A DNA stretch of 42,894 nucleotides from Novosphingobium sp. (lineage in GTDB: Bacteria > Pseudomonadota > Alphaproteobacteria > Sphingomonadales > Sphingomonadaceae). The stretch covers positions 1 through 42,894 of the forward strand of contig JAGREN010000077.1 of assembly GCA_020446505.1 (NCBI GenBank), written 5' to 3'. Positions within the stretch are counted from its first letter, which is position 1, and each line of letters opens with the position of its first letter. Positions 14,191 to 22,751 of the stretch are shown one piece after another. A model generated the notes under the pieces. It was not told where the DNA came from, did no database searches, and saw only the letters and a list, made by a program, of their open reading frames with translations. The translations under genes and the position numbers were made by a program.

Positions 14191-14483
14191 AAACTTTCTC
14201 GTTTCTCACTCAGGGGGGGCACGCTTTTCGGCGGCAAGGCCAATTGGTTAATCTTTGCAGCGATATCCTCAAGCGACCACATGTGATCGGTGATGCCTAC
14301 GGCCATTGCAGGCGTAGGCCGCGTGGACAAATTCCAAATCGAATGACGACTGCTCGTGGTCAACTGCGAAAATGGGACGAATGGCTGGATGTCGGTGGGA
14401 AGCTGACCTCGAATGTAATGCAATCCAATTCTGACCGTTCTAATCGGTATATCTGTTTGACCGACCGAGATTGCAGTTCGCAC
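14187..14483 (-). pseudogene. Degenerate fragment resembling the C-terminus of an IS transposase
   Basis: The frame contains TPAMAVGITDHMWSLEDIAA near residues 57-76. This resembles the TPAM-x-AG-xTDHxWS-xEE(L/I) end of transposase-like proteins. The preceding residues (FSQLTTSSRHSIWNLSTRP) look like a decayed YNF-xR-H-x-TL segment. No upstream catalytic part is present, and its 5' end overlaps the end of the HNH gene. I read it as a relic of an insertion that brought in this island. Similarity is judged by eye. Confidence 0.45.
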
Positions 14484-15363
14484 ATAAGGTCCGCAAGTTT
14501 TCTAAAACGGTAGATCCACCACGAGACCAGGGAAGTATGTGATCTACATGCAAATCACATTCAGGGTTTTTGGCTGGATTATCTCCGCATAGAACACACC
14601 TGAAATTGTCGCGCTTCAGCACTTTGAAGCGCAAACCCAGAGGGGCATCACGCCGACCTTGTCGATTGGGATATTCCTCAATCACCTCGATTTTGGGAAG
14701 GTCACAAACAGACCGTTCTCGGTTGTCTACGTTGCCATTTACTTGGTCATCGTCACGGTTTGCTTGTTCGACAAACGCTGCCAATGCTTTGTTCCATGTC
14801 CCAAAGCGCCGCGAGTATGCTTTACCCCCGACGATCGACGGTGACTGCCCCATTTCTCGGTAAGTCGGAGGACGCCCATAATGCGTCCAAACATTTAGGA
14901 GATTTTCGAAACATTCGTCATCGGTGTACCTTGGGCTTAGCGGAGTAGTGCCAATTCCCGCTGTTTTGAGCGCCTCGCGGGTTGACCCCCAGCCCCTGAT
15001 CAAACGTTTGTTGCTGAATGGCAGATGTTGTTTCACATCCTCCACGGTTAGAAAATCCTTACCTAGCTTTGTGGCCAGATCCCTTAGTCGTGATAGAACC
15101 TCATCATCAGACAGTGAAATTGCATGTCGGCCAATTCTATGGCCGACCCCAGCTGCATTGAGTGCATTCGCCCATGAGCCAAATCGACGGGTCACTGTTG
15201 TCCGATCAACTTTTGCGTGACGGCCAAACGCCTCCTGAGTGAGTTCCTTGCCGGGAATCAAGGCCGAGACACGTCGAATTTCAGCAAGGATTGCTTCATC
15301 CGAGGTGTCCACCAGTCTGTTTAATTCGAAGCGGGCATCATCTTCATTCACGCTACAAGCCAT
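14440..15363 (-). CDS. HNH endonuclease with homing-endonuclease-associated repeats, 307 aa
   Basis: Residues 20-200 hold three tandem modules of the homing-endonuclease-associated repeat type. Each begins like DEAILAEIRRVSALIPGK and ends like RRFGSWANALNAAGV (also RGWGSTREALKTAGI and RRFGTWNKALAAF). The C-terminus is an HNH domain: RFKVLKRDNFRCVLCGD, LHVDHILPWSRGG and LRTLCANCN, with paired CXXC zinc ligands. It should cut DNA at a site chosen by the repeats. As a free-standing gene in a prophage it may be a mobile endonuclease or a defence nuclease. GC content is visibly lower than in neighbouring phage genes. Confidence 0.85.
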   Translation of the reverse strand: MACSVNEDDARFELNRLVDTSDEAILAEIRRVSALIPGKELTQEAFGRHAKVDRTTVTRRFGSWANALNAAGVGHRIGRHAISLSDDEVLSRLRDLATKLGKDFLTVEDVKQHLPFSNKRLIRGWGSTREALKTAGIGTTPLSPRYTDDECFENLLNVWTHYGRPPTYREMGQSPSIVGGKAYSRRFGTWNKALAAFVEQANRDDDQVNGNVDNRERSVCDLPKIEVIEEYPNRQGRRDAPLGLRFKVLKRDNFRCVLCGDNPAKNPECDLHVDHILPWSRGGSTVLENLRTLCANCNLGRSNRYTD

Positions 15364-15440
15364 CGCCGTCTGGTCGTATCACAATCCAACAAGAACCTTC
15401 TTTTTTCATCTTATGAATATTCTTGCAAATCGGCAACTGC

Positions 15441-15474
15441 GACAATGTCGTCGATTGCCGACAGTCCGCTTTTG
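15441..15474 (+). repeat. Imperfect direct repeat A near the tiny membrane gene
   Basis: This shares CAATGTCGTCG followed by GCCG-ACAG-CCGCTTT with 15751-15783. The copies lie about 310 bp apart, on either side of the small membrane gene. The word pattern recalls intergenic repeats seen in sphingomonad chromosomes. That is from memory and unproven here. Confidence 0.5.
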
Positions 15475-15558
15475 GTGGTGAAATGCGATAAGCTGCCATG
15501 TCCGCTATCGGGTGGCGTGAAAATCGGACCTAATGGCAGGAAAGGGGGTGGGGAGCTG

Positions 15559-15720
15559 TCACTCGTCCTCGTTCGTTGTGAACGCATAGAGCGCCGCCCA
15601 CCCGACCGCTTCTGCAACAAATATGAAAATGGCTGTCGTTGTATCACCAAGTAGCCAGAGAAGGACGCCCACAACTGCGCCGATTAGCAATGTGCTTTTT
15701 GCCGGGCTAAGTTTCCTCAT
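15559..15720 (-). CDS. Tiny two-helix membrane protein, 53 aa
   Basis: The frame from ATG 15720 encodes MRKLSPAKSTLLIGAVVGVL, then LWLLGD and TTTAIFIFVAEAVGWAALYAF, and ends NEDE. It has two hydrophobic helices, a basic N-terminus and an acidic C-terminus, the look of a real small membrane protein. It stands alone in a 476-bp gap between the HNH gene and the tail genes and is flanked by two copies of an imperfect repeat. The function is unknown. Confidence 0.5.
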   Translation of the reverse strand: MRKLSPAKSTLLIGAVVGVLLWLLGDTTTAIFIFVAEAVGWAALYAFTTNEDE

Positions 15721-15750
15721 CCAAGCACCGTGCAGACTTTCCGAAACGTC

Positions 15751-15783
15751 CGCAATGTCGTCGTAGCCGGACAGGCCGCTTTA
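15751..15783 (+). repeat. Imperfect direct repeat B near the tiny membrane gene
   Basis: This is the second copy of the repeat at 15441-15474, diverged at about six positions. It lies between the small membrane gene and the end of the tail operon. No promoter or terminator was recognised in it. Confidence 0.5.
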
Positions 15784-15839
15784 AGTAAGATTTTGCAGTA
15801 AGTTGCCGCTCTAACCAGTTTGGAATTTGCCCAGGTGGC

Positions 15840-16883
15840 CTAGCCCTTCACCTCAAGCTTGATCCTCGTCGCCAGGCCGCTGCTGTCGAGCGTATGCGTC
15901 AGGCTGGCGATCAACCAGGATTGCTCATCGATTGTCGACTTGAGCCCGCTAACCTTCACCGGCTGTTCCGGGATCAGGTCGGGCCGTCCCAGGCCGAGCG
16001 TCAGATCCAGCGTGGCCTCGGCGCGTTTCGCGCGCTTTGCCTCCGCCTCGGCCGCCGCGCGCGCTTTTGCCTCGGTGTGATAGACGCGGCGCATCCGGCG
16101 CGGCTTGCCCTTGGCATCGCTGCCGCCGCCGATCGTCACGGTCTTGCGCGTGCCGCTGGCCTGATCGTGCCATCGCGCTTCCACGCCGGCCTCGCCCGAT
16201 CGTTCGGTTTCGTTGTAGCGGTATCCGGCCAGCTGCGCCTTCGCCAGTTCCAGCGTGGGCAGGGCCTTGCCGCCTGCCGACTGGCTCTTGCCGATCGGCG
16301 TCAGCAGCAACTTGCCGTCCTTCACCGTCGCCACGGCATCGTGCTCGCGGCCCAGCTGGCGCAACAACGCCATGTCGCTTTTCTGATGCTGCGACAGCAC
16401 CTTGATCTCGATATCTTCGAGTTCGGGTGAAACCTTCGCGGTCAACCCGTTACGCCCGGCGACCTTGCGGGCTAGATCGCCCAGCGTGGTGTCCTTGTGC
16501 TTGTCCTCTCGCCGCTTGCGGAAGCTGCCGGTCAGATCAGCCGATCGCGCGCGGATCGTCACCTGGTCCGCCGGGCCGCCCCAGTCCACCTGGTCGACGG
16601 TGAACTTGCCCTTGTCGATCAGGCCTGGCGTCACGTCCATGCCCTGCTTCCAGCCAAGCTGCAGCGTGATCTGCGCGCCCTTCTTCGGCAAGGCCAGCTT
16701 GCCGTCGGAATCGTCGAGCACGATATCGAGCTGATCGGCCTCTCCGGCGCGTTCATCGGTGAGCGTCAGCGACACCAGGCGGGGCTTTGCCTTGTCCGAA
16801 AAATCCTGTCCGTCGACCGAAAGCCGAAAGTCGGCGATGTTCGCGCGTGCCTGCGCCTGCGCGTCCGGCGGCGCGGTTGCCAT
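15840..16883 (-). CDS. D: Tail protein gpD (late control protein D family)
   Basis: This is the baseplate-hub or tail-tip protein of P2-like contractile tails. From ATG 16883 the protein has 347 residues and opens ANIADFRLSVDGQDFSD, with KPRLVSLTLTDERAGEADQL as the family signature. The middle holds SADLTGSFRKRREDKHKD and TTLGDLARKVAGRNGL. The start shares one base with the stop of the small gene upstream (TAATG). It is the last gene of the V-to-D tail operon. No clear intrinsic terminator follows. Confidence 0.9.
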   Translation of the reverse strand: MATAPPDAQAQARANIADFRLSVDGQDFSDKAKPRLVSLTLTDERAGEADQLDIVLDDSDGKLALPKKGAQITLQLGWKQGMDVTPGLIDKGKFTVDQVDWGGPADQVTIRARSADLTGSFRKRREDKHKDTTLGDLARKVAGRNGLTAKVSPELEDIEIKVLSQHQKSDMALLRQLGREHDAVATVKDGKLLLTPIGKSQSAGGKALPTLELAKAQLAGYRYNETERSGEAGVEARWHDQASGTRKTVTIGGGSDAKGKPRRMRRVYHTEAKARAAAEAEAKRAKRAEATLDLTLGLGRPDLIPEQPVKVSGLKSTIDEQSWLIASLTHTLDSSGLATRIKLEVKG

Positions 16884-17047
16884 TAGCGTGTTCCGGAGAG
16901 CAGCCGCAGGCAGGCCTTGCAGGTGGTCCGTGCCCGGGCATGGTTGTTGTTGGCGACGCCGTCCGGCCCGCCTGCGCCGGTGCGACCGCACAGGTTGGTG
17001 CCCAGCGGCCTGCGGTAATGAATGACGGCGGGTCTGTTCTTGCTCAT
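16883..17047 (-). CDS. Small Cys-containing protein between U and D, 54 aa
   Basis: It starts MSKNRPAVIHYRRPLG, with CGR near residue 20 and TCKACLRLL at residues 42-50, so three Cys may bind a metal. Its ATG overlaps the gpU stop by 4 nt and its stop touches the gpD start, so it sits firmly in the tail operon. I know no P2 counterpart at this position. A virion or regulatory role cannot be decided. Confidence 0.6.
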   Translation of the reverse strand: MSKNRPAVIHYRRPLGTNLCGRTGAGGPDGVANNNHARARTTCKACLRLLSGTR

Positions 17048-17418
17048 CGTATCCTCTTCAGGTCTATCGCGAAGTCCACCATGCGCGGCACGCCGTCGAT
17101 CAGCAGGTGCTGCTTGCGCAGATCCAGCGCGACGATCACATATTCGCCCCAGACGCGGCCAGTGCCGTCGACGAAGGTGTAGGGCTCGCCCGCGTCGGCC
17201 ATGTCGTTCAGCGTGTCGATCTCGGCATAGGAGCCGGCCAGTTCGGGCGCGAGAATCCCGCTCAGAGTCTTTACGTCGTCGCGGGGGCCGACGAACTGCG
17301 CGGAGTCCCGCTCGCCGACCAGGCTGACGGGCTCGTGCCGCCATGACCGGCGGTGCTCCTCCTCGGAGAAAGGCACGGTGGCCAGCTCGAACACGAACAA
17401 TCCCAGCGCGGCGTACAT
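17044..17418 (-). CDS. U: Phage tail protein gpU
   Basis: The 124-residue protein starts MYAALGLFVFEL, has the RRSWRHEPV segment and ends VDFAIDLKRI. All are hallmarks of P2 gpU, which caps the head-proximal end of the tail tube and is needed for tail completion. Length agrees with the family. It overlaps the tape measure stop and the next start by 4 nt each. Confidence 0.9.
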   Translation of the reverse strand: MYAALGLFVFELATVPFSEEEHRRSWRHEPVSLVGERDSAQFVGPRDDVKTLSGILAPELAGSYAEIDTLNDMADAGEPYTFVDGTGRVWGEYVIVALDLRKQHLLIDGVPRMVDFAIDLKRIR

Positions 17419-20400
17419 CAGTCCATGTCCTCATAGCTCGATGCGCGCCGCGCCTCGGCGGCGCGCGCCTGCTCGGCCAGAGCATCCTTGATCTGTTTCG
17501 CCAGATCCGCGCCGTCCTGCCCCGGCTGCGCTTCGACCTTGATCGTTATCGGGCCAGAGAAGACGATGGGCCGGGCGCTACGACGCGAGGTGTTCGATTC
17601 GCCCCTGCGATCGAGGGTGTTCTTGTCCGGCCGGCGTGGTGGTTCGATGCGCACATCTTCGACCGCCGATCGCCGAAGCGCGTGCGGCATCGGCGGTGTG
17701 ATGGCGCGTGGCAGAGCGGATGGTGGCCGGTTCGGGGTTGACGCGAGTCGGCGCATCAGTGGGGGTTGCGCAGGTGCTTCGTCGCGTTCGGCGCGCCAGC
17801 GGATTTCCCGCTGCAGCAGTTCCGGCAGGCGCGGCCTTGGTGGCCTGCCGTAGGTCAGCCCGATCTGGTGTGCAGGAATGGCAGGAAGGCGCGGCAGTGC
17901 AGGCACATGGGCCATAGCTCGCCCACCTGGCATCACTTTCGGATTTGGCAAGATGATCGGCTTTGGCGGGATCGGCGCCCCGTCCTCGGCCATGCGGCGC
18001 GCCAGGCTGCGAATGCTGGCTAGTGGAGATCGCGAACCGCCGTCGATCCCCCGCGCGAGGCCTACGGTGATGAACCTGCCGTAGCCGTCGAACACGCGGC
18101 TCGGCGACTTGATTTTCATCTGGCCGCGGAATGCACCCTTGATACGGCCCGACAGAGTCGTGATCGAGGCGAGGACACCCGGCAAGCCAGCGATCATGCC
18201 GCCGGCAAGGCCAAGCATCATGTTGCGACCGAGAGAAGAATACTCCGAACTGCCGCCCAGTTGCTGGCGCATCCGGCTCCTGACCCGCCCTGCTTCGGTG
18301 ACGGCCTGGTTTCCGGCTGAGCGCTGATCGGCAAGACCGCGGGCCATGAGCGAGCGTGCCTGGGTGTTCTGCCGGGTAAGTTCGGCGGCCCGTGCCTCGC
18401 CGATTTTCCTGAGGCCGGCAGTGGCCTGTGCCGGCGACAGGTCGGCCTTCGGTGGCTTGGGGCGTCGAGGCGTTACGGGTGTGGCGTGTTGGGGCCACTC
18501 GACCGGACGAAGCTGCCCCAACTGCGGAGCGCTACGCTCGGCACTACGGCCAGGGCGCGCGGCCCTGCGTGGACGGGCGGCTAGCATCGGCGGAGGAGCC
18601 GGGATCGGCCATTTCGCCTTTTTCGGAGCGGCGAGCATCGGTGGCACGGCATCCGGTTTCGCACGCAGCAGGATCTGGCGATAGGCCGTGGCCCTGGTCT
18701 TGCGCTCCTCCTCGCGCTTGCGGTCCCGGGCGTCTATCGTAGCCTTCAGGCGTTCGATAGACTTGGCGTCGGCAGTCGACAGCAGATGCCCGCCAGGCAT
18801 CATGGAGCCAAGCGTGTTTCCCACGCCGCGCGCCTCGATGTTGGCCGTGACCTGTTCCAGTTTATCGCTGGCCGCATCGATAATGAAGTTGGTGGCTGGC
18901 GCAGTTTTCTTGCCCATCGCCTGCTTCAGGCTGGCCCACTGAGTCTCAAGGCGCTTCAGCTTGGCCGTCTGGTCCTTCATGCGTTCGTCGAACGCCTTGT
19001 CGACTGTGCCACCCGAATTCATCACGTCATCGCGCAGCTTTTTGTATTTGCCAAGCTTGGTGATCAGAGCCGTGACCCCCATCTGCGCCTGCTGGTCAGT
19101 GAATATCTGACCGATCTTGTCGTTGTCGCCCTTCGTCGCCTTCAGGGTCAGCTCGGCGACCACTTCCAGCAGGTCGCGGCCTTCGGATTTTGCCTTCTTC
19201 AGCGCCTTGGGAAGGTCCACCCCGAACTTGTCGAAGTTCTTGGCCAGTTCGCGCGAGTTGAGCTTGAGGATCAGGTTGCGCAGGTTGTTCGCGGCCTCGG
19301 CGTCGTCACCGGCCAGCGTGCGCGTGATTTGCAGCCCGGCGACCAGCTGGCCCAGCGCCTTGTCCCCGGTCTGGCCCAGCGCGCCCCATGCGCCGGTCAG
19401 CGCCGGCAGCTCGCCGGCCATGGCCTTCATGCCGAAAGCGCCGGCATTGTCTCCCGCCGCCATGATGTCGAGAATGCGCTGGGCCTGTTCTGCAGGGATC
19501 TTCAGGTTGGCCACGCCTGCCGCGACCGAATTGACGAGATCGTTTTGCTCCGCCTCGTAGGCCGTGGCCGCCCTTCCGGTCGCCCGCATGATCGAAACCG
19601 TGGCCTTCTGGATCGTGAGGAAGCGTTTCTCGGGATCCTTAATCGAATCAAAGTCGCTGAGCAGGCCTATTCCGGCCAGGGTGTCGACGGAACCAGCCAT
19701 GTCCTGCGGCAGCCGCGCGACATCAGGCGAGAGCTTGCGCAGCGTTTCGCCCAGGCGCTGTGCCTGGTTGCGCGTGAGGTTGGCCTTCTGGCCGATGCTG
19801 GTGAGCGTGGATTCATAGGCCGCGTTGGCCTTGATACCATCGGTCACCTCGCGCAGGGCGCCATATCCCGCCGCCAGCCCCATGGCGACGGGCAGCCGGC
19901 CGATGATGACCCCGGAAAGGCCACCGGAACCACCATCCTGGGGCCGCTGCATGCGGCCCTCGCGCGCCATCTCGCGATCGACCTGGGCAGCGGCCCGAGC
20001 TTCCTGCATTCGGCGCGGCGCGGTGCGCTTCAGCTCCGCATAGTGACGGTTGCGTTCGGCCAGGCGTGAATTGGCCTGGCCCAGTTCCCTTACCAGCTTG
20101 CGTTCGTCGTCGGCCAGGTTGCGGGTGGAGACGCCGGCATCGCGCAGGCGGTCGCGCGTCTCCTGCAATTCGCGCTGCTGACGATCGAACTCACGGCCCA
20201 GATCTGCCGCCTCGCGCTTTGCGCGGGAGAATTCACGGGTCAGTTCCCTGGTCGGCCTGTCGGTCTGCTCGATTTGCCGTGCGAGCGCGGAGGTGCGCTT
20301 CCTGGCATCGTCGAGCCGGGTGCCGGTTTCGGAAAGGCCGCGCTTGAGATCACGGAAGCCGTGGATGTCGGCCTGTGCCTTTTCGAGCCGGGTGATGTCA

Positions 20401-20522
20401 GCGCGGGTCTCGCGGATCGCCTGACCGGCCTTCTTCGAGGCATCGCGGATCGCGGTCAGCGGGCCACTGGCCTTGTCCATGGCTGCCAGCAGCACGCGGA
20501 TGCGCAGATCGCGGTCGGACAA
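17418..20522 (-). CDS. T: Tail tape measure protein (P2 gpT-like), 1034 aa
   Basis: This sets tail length. Residues 10-200 are long charged coiled coils rich in Arg and Glu (REFDRQQRELQETRDRLRDA). A hydrophobic stretch at about 205-230 includes VIIGRLPVAMGLAAGYGAL. The central region (about 235-560) is the conserved TP901/P2-type minor tail domain. The C-terminal 400 residues are Pro/Arg-rich, with a second hydrophobic segment (MMLGLAGGMIAGLPGVLASI) near 775. The order E, E', then tape measure is as in P2. It is the longest reading frame in the window. Confidence 0.92.
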   Translation of the reverse strand: MSDRDLRIRVLLAAMDKASGPLTAIRDASKKAGQAIRETRADITRLEKAQADIHGFRDLKRGLSETGTRLDDARKRTSALARQIEQTDRPTRELTREFSRAKREAADLGREFDRQQRELQETRDRLRDAGVSTRNLADDERKLVRELGQANSRLAERNRHYAELKRTAPRRMQEARAAAQVDREMAREGRMQRPQDGGSGGLSGVIIGRLPVAMGLAAGYGALREVTDGIKANAAYESTLTSIGQKANLTRNQAQRLGETLRKLSPDVARLPQDMAGSVDTLAGIGLLSDFDSIKDPEKRFLTIQKATVSIMRATGRAATAYEAEQNDLVNSVAAGVANLKIPAEQAQRILDIMAAGDNAGAFGMKAMAGELPALTGAWGALGQTGDKALGQLVAGLQITRTLAGDDAEAANNLRNLILKLNSRELAKNFDKFGVDLPKALKKAKSEGRDLLEVVAELTLKATKGDNDKIGQIFTDQQAQMGVTALITKLGKYKKLRDDVMNSGGTVDKAFDERMKDQTAKLKRLETQWASLKQAMGKKTAPATNFIIDAASDKLEQVTANIEARGVGNTLGSMMPGGHLLSTADAKSIERLKATIDARDRKREEERKTRATAYRQILLRAKPDAVPPMLAAPKKAKWPIPAPPPMLAARPRRAARPGRSAERSAPQLGQLRPVEWPQHATPVTPRRPKPPKADLSPAQATAGLRKIGEARAAELTRQNTQARSLMARGLADQRSAGNQAVTEAGRVRSRMRQQLGGSSEYSSLGRNMMLGLAGGMIAGLPGVLASITTLSGRIKGAFRGQMKIKSPSRVFDGYGRFITVGLARGIDGGSRSPLASIRSLARRMAEDGAPIPPKPIILPNPKVMPGGRAMAHVPALPRLPAIPAHQIGLTYGRPPRPRLPELLQREIRWRAERDEAPAQPPLMRRLASTPNRPPSALPRAITPPMPHALRRSAVEDVRIEPPRRPDKNTLDRRGESNTSRRSARPIVFSGPITIKVEAQPGQDGADLAKQIKDALAEQARAAEARRASSYEDMD

Positions 20523-20526
20523 GGCT

Positions 20527-20646
20527 TCAGCTCCTCATGATCTTGAACCGCTCCACAGCGCGGTCCTGCCAGCGGAGCAGTTCGGTCAGCGACATTGCCC
20601 GCAAGACGTCGGGCGGCCAGTGAAAGATGGCGGCAAGGTCCGCCAT
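20527..20646 (-). CDS. GpE'-type tail assembly protein, 39 aa (reached by -1 frameshift)
   Basis: From ATG 20646 this encodes MADLAAIFHWPPDVLRAMSL, TELLRWQDRAVERF and KIMRS, a clear GpE-family match (WPP ... LSLTELLxWxxRA). In P2 the equivalent segment is made as the end of a longer protein by a -1 ribosomal frameshift. Here the same frame is open back to the slippery site at 20694-20700, so the fused form is expected. The free start is an alternative. Confidence 0.85.
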   Translation of the reverse strand: MADLAAIFHWPPDVLRAMSLTELLRWQDRAVERFKIMRS

Positions 20647-20654
20647 CGCTTCCT

Positions 20655-20996
20655 CTATTCGCTCGGGGAGTCCACCCTCACGCCCCGCGGCAGCAAAAAA
20701 TTCGCGGCTTCTCCCGACAGAGCGGTGAAATCGGCCGGATTCATCGTAGCCAGTTCGCCAGGAAGAAGCGCGGGCTCAGTAATCCGCGCGAGCAGCCGAC
20801 GCATCGAGCCAGCCTCCATGTCGATGACATCGCGCAGCGACAGGCCTTCCAGTTCGCCAGGATCCGGACGGCGGACCGAGACTTCGGCGATGTCGCCTCC
20901 GGCACGGGCGATAGACTGTTCCAGAGGAACCTTGGCGCGGGGTTTTGCATCTGTCTGCTCGGCCACCGCGACGGGCTTGTCAGGCGTGTCTGTCAT
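20655..20996 (-). CDS. E: Tail assembly chaperone gpE, 113 aa
   Basis: The gene lies between tail tube and tape measure, the place of P2 gene E. Its centre (DPGELEGLSLRDVIDMEAGS) and end (FTALSGEAANFLL) match tail assembly chaperones. A T-TTT-TTG heptamer near the 3' end allows a -1 shift into the E' frame. Start ATG 20996 is the first Met compatible with the operon. Confidence 0.87.
   Translation of the reverse strand: MTDTPDKPVAVAEQTDAKPRAKVPLEQSIARAGGDIAEVSVRRPDPGELEGLSLRDVIDMEAGSMRRLLARITEPALLPGELATMNPADFTALSGEAANFLLPRGVRVDSPSE
20694..20700 (-). promoter_or_regulatory. Programmed -1 frameshift site (T TTT TTG)
   Basis: In the frame of gpE the codons are AAT TTT TTG, so the heptamer T-TTT-TTG fits X-XXY-YYZ exactly. 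This is the sequence described for P2 E+E'. After slipping, the reading frame passes through GCT GCC GCG and enters the E' frame without a stop, ending at 20527. It would produce a gpE-E' fusion of about 156 residues. Confidence 0.88.
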
Positions 20997-21025
20997 GTCG
21001 GATTCCTCCCTGTCGTGCCGTGAGA

Positions 21026-21535
21026 TCAGATGCCGATGGCGTTGCGGATATCGGCGTAGCGATCCTCGCCATCGACGATGTAGATGCAGTTGAGCATGTC
21101 GATTTCGAGAAGGACGCGGCCGTCTTCCGACCAGCGGATGTAGGACCAGATCAGTTTGCCGGTCTGTTCGGTCTTGGCGCCGATCTCGGCGGTGCCGCCG
21201 CTCGCCTCGGGAATGCGGCCGCGTGCGACCAGCTCGCCTGCCTTGACGACGCCCTCGACGTCTTCCTGGTACGCCCCCTGCCAGCGGAAGAGGGTCGAGG
21301 CTACGCCGGCGCGTCCGAAGCGGGTGATGATCTTCGACCACAGGCCGGCGCAGGTGATCTCGATCTCGCCCTGTTCGATGCCCATGGGTGTGTCGATCTC
21401 GCCGAGGACACCGCCAGGGCGGATCTTCTCTGTTTTCTCCTTGAGGTCACCGAGGTTCACCTTGGTGAACTCGCCGAGGAAACTGTCACCGTCGATCCAG
21501 GCGTTGCCGTTCTTGAGCTGGGAGGGGAGGCCCAT
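21026..21535 (-). CDS. FII: Major tail tube protein (P2 gpFII)
   Basis: The 169-residue protein forms the inner tube. It starts MGLPSQLKNGNAWIDGDSF and contains LGEFTKVNLGDLKEKTEKI and FRWQGAYQEDVEG. The C-terminal segment IDMLNCIYIVDGEDRYADI is the family end. It is preceded by the sheath gene, as in P2. Length is as expected for gpFII. Confidence 0.95.
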   Translation of the reverse strand: MGLPSQLKNGNAWIDGDSFLGEFTKVNLGDLKEKTEKIRPGGVLGEIDTPMGIEQGEIEITCAGLWSKIITRFGRAGVASTLFRWQGAYQEDVEGVVKAGELVARGRIPEASGGTAEIGAKTEQTGKLIWSYIRWSEDGRVLLEIDMLNCIYIVDGEDRYADIRNAIGI

Positions 21536-21580
21536 GGGAATGTCCTTTACGTATCAGAAGGGAGCGGGGAGGGTGGCGTG

Positions 21581-22741
21581 TCAGCCGTTCACCTGGTCGG
21601 CGAAACCGAGGTAGTACCGGCCGGTGATCCGCTGGTTGAGCGTCAGCCCTTCCAGCGGGGCGACGAAGCCATAGTCGTAATCGACCGCGAGTTGGCCGTT
21701 TTGCAGGTTGATGACCGGATTGAGCGCGTCATTGAGCCAGGCGCTGCCCCCCATCAGCCGGCCCTGGGCAACCCAGTTCGCCAGCTTCATATTGGCGGTC
21801 TCGACGATGTTCTTGGCCAGGCCAACCGTCATTGGCCGCTTGAGGTAGGGGGCCTCGGCATCGGCAATGGCGTCCTGGATTGCCTGCGCCGATCGAGTCG
21901 CCACCTCGAACGAGAAGGCTGCCTGGTCGAGACCCGCAAGCGTTCGCACGCCCCAGAAGCGGAAGCCGTTCATCCGGACCAGCGTCGTAACGTTCGCGGT
22001 GTTGAGTACGCCGGCATCGGTCGCATCGTCGCGGATGTCGAAGCTGACATCGACGGTGATCCCGGTCACGCCGTTGACAGCGACGTTGGCGATCGAATCG
22101 TGCCAGCCAGAGCGCTGGTCGATCATCGCGCGCAGACCCAGAGCGACGGCGACAGCCTTGCCATCGAAGGCGACCGCGCCGGTGAAATCGGGCCAGATGC
22201 CCATCAGTTCGCGCTGGCCGAAGTTGCCGGCGGCGGTCACCGCGTCGTCGCGATCGGCGCAGAGCGTACCGTCAGCCTCGCGCAGGTGGAAATAGAGGAA
22301 CCCGCGCAGGGCCTGCGCCACGGAGACAAAGGACGCGACGACATCGGGCGAATCGAGCCCCGGTGCGCCAAGGATGCGCGGACGGATGCCGGTATGCGCT
22401 TCGGCATACATCAGCGCCTGCGCCGCGGCGATGGTCAGATCCTCCTGCACCGCCGGATCTGCGTCGATCACCGCGCGGCTGACGATCACCAGCGGCTTGC
22501 CCTGCTCGCGGATCGTCTGGAGCACCGGGGCGAGCGTGCCGCCGCTTCCGGCAACTTCGATGGCGGCGTCGAGATCAGTCACCAGCACCGGCGTATCCAC
22601 CGGGAAGGCGGCGTCGAGATCGGCGGTTGCCTGCCCGGCCGCCGCGCTGGCGGTGCAGACCACGCCAACGATCGAGAGCGACTTTTCAAGAACGGGGCGA
22701 AGGCCGTCGACGGGTTCGTTTACGATGATTCCGAAAGGCAT
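21581..22741 (-). CDS. FI: Tail sheath protein (P2 gpFI)
   Basis: The 386-residue protein is the contractile sheath subunit. It opens FGIIVNEPVDGLRPV, continues SLSIVGVVCTASAA and PVDTPVLVTDLDAAI, and near the end has FRFWGVRTL and LAKNIVETANMKLANW, all typical of sheath proteins. It follows W and precedes the tube gene. The presence of sheath and tube defines a myovirus-type contractile tail. Confidence 0.95.
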   Translation of the reverse strand: MPFGIIVNEPVDGLRPVLEKSLSIVGVVCTASAAAGQATADLDAAFPVDTPVLVTDLDAAIEVAGSGGTLAPVLQTIREQGKPLVIVSRAVIDADPAVQEDLTIAAAQALMYAEAHTGIRPRILGAPGLDSPDVVASFVSVAQALRGFLYFHLREADGTLCADRDDAVTAAGNFGQRELMGIWPDFTGAVAFDGKAVAVALGLRAMIDQRSGWHDSIANVAVNGVTGITVDVSFDIRDDATDAGVLNTANVTTLVRMNGFRFWGVRTLAGLDQAAFSFEVATRSAQAIQDAIADAEAPYLKRPMTVGLAKNIVETANMKLANWVAQGRLMGGSAWLNDALNPVINLQNGQLAVDYDYGFVAPLEGLTLNQRITGRYYLGFADQVNG

Positions 22742-22751
22742 GTTCTGGTCC

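Noticed and set aside
18786-20069. Rightward frame of 427 codons opposite the tape measure gene
   Set aside because: It has no motif or ribosome-binding site, and the opposite strand encodes a clear tape measure protein.
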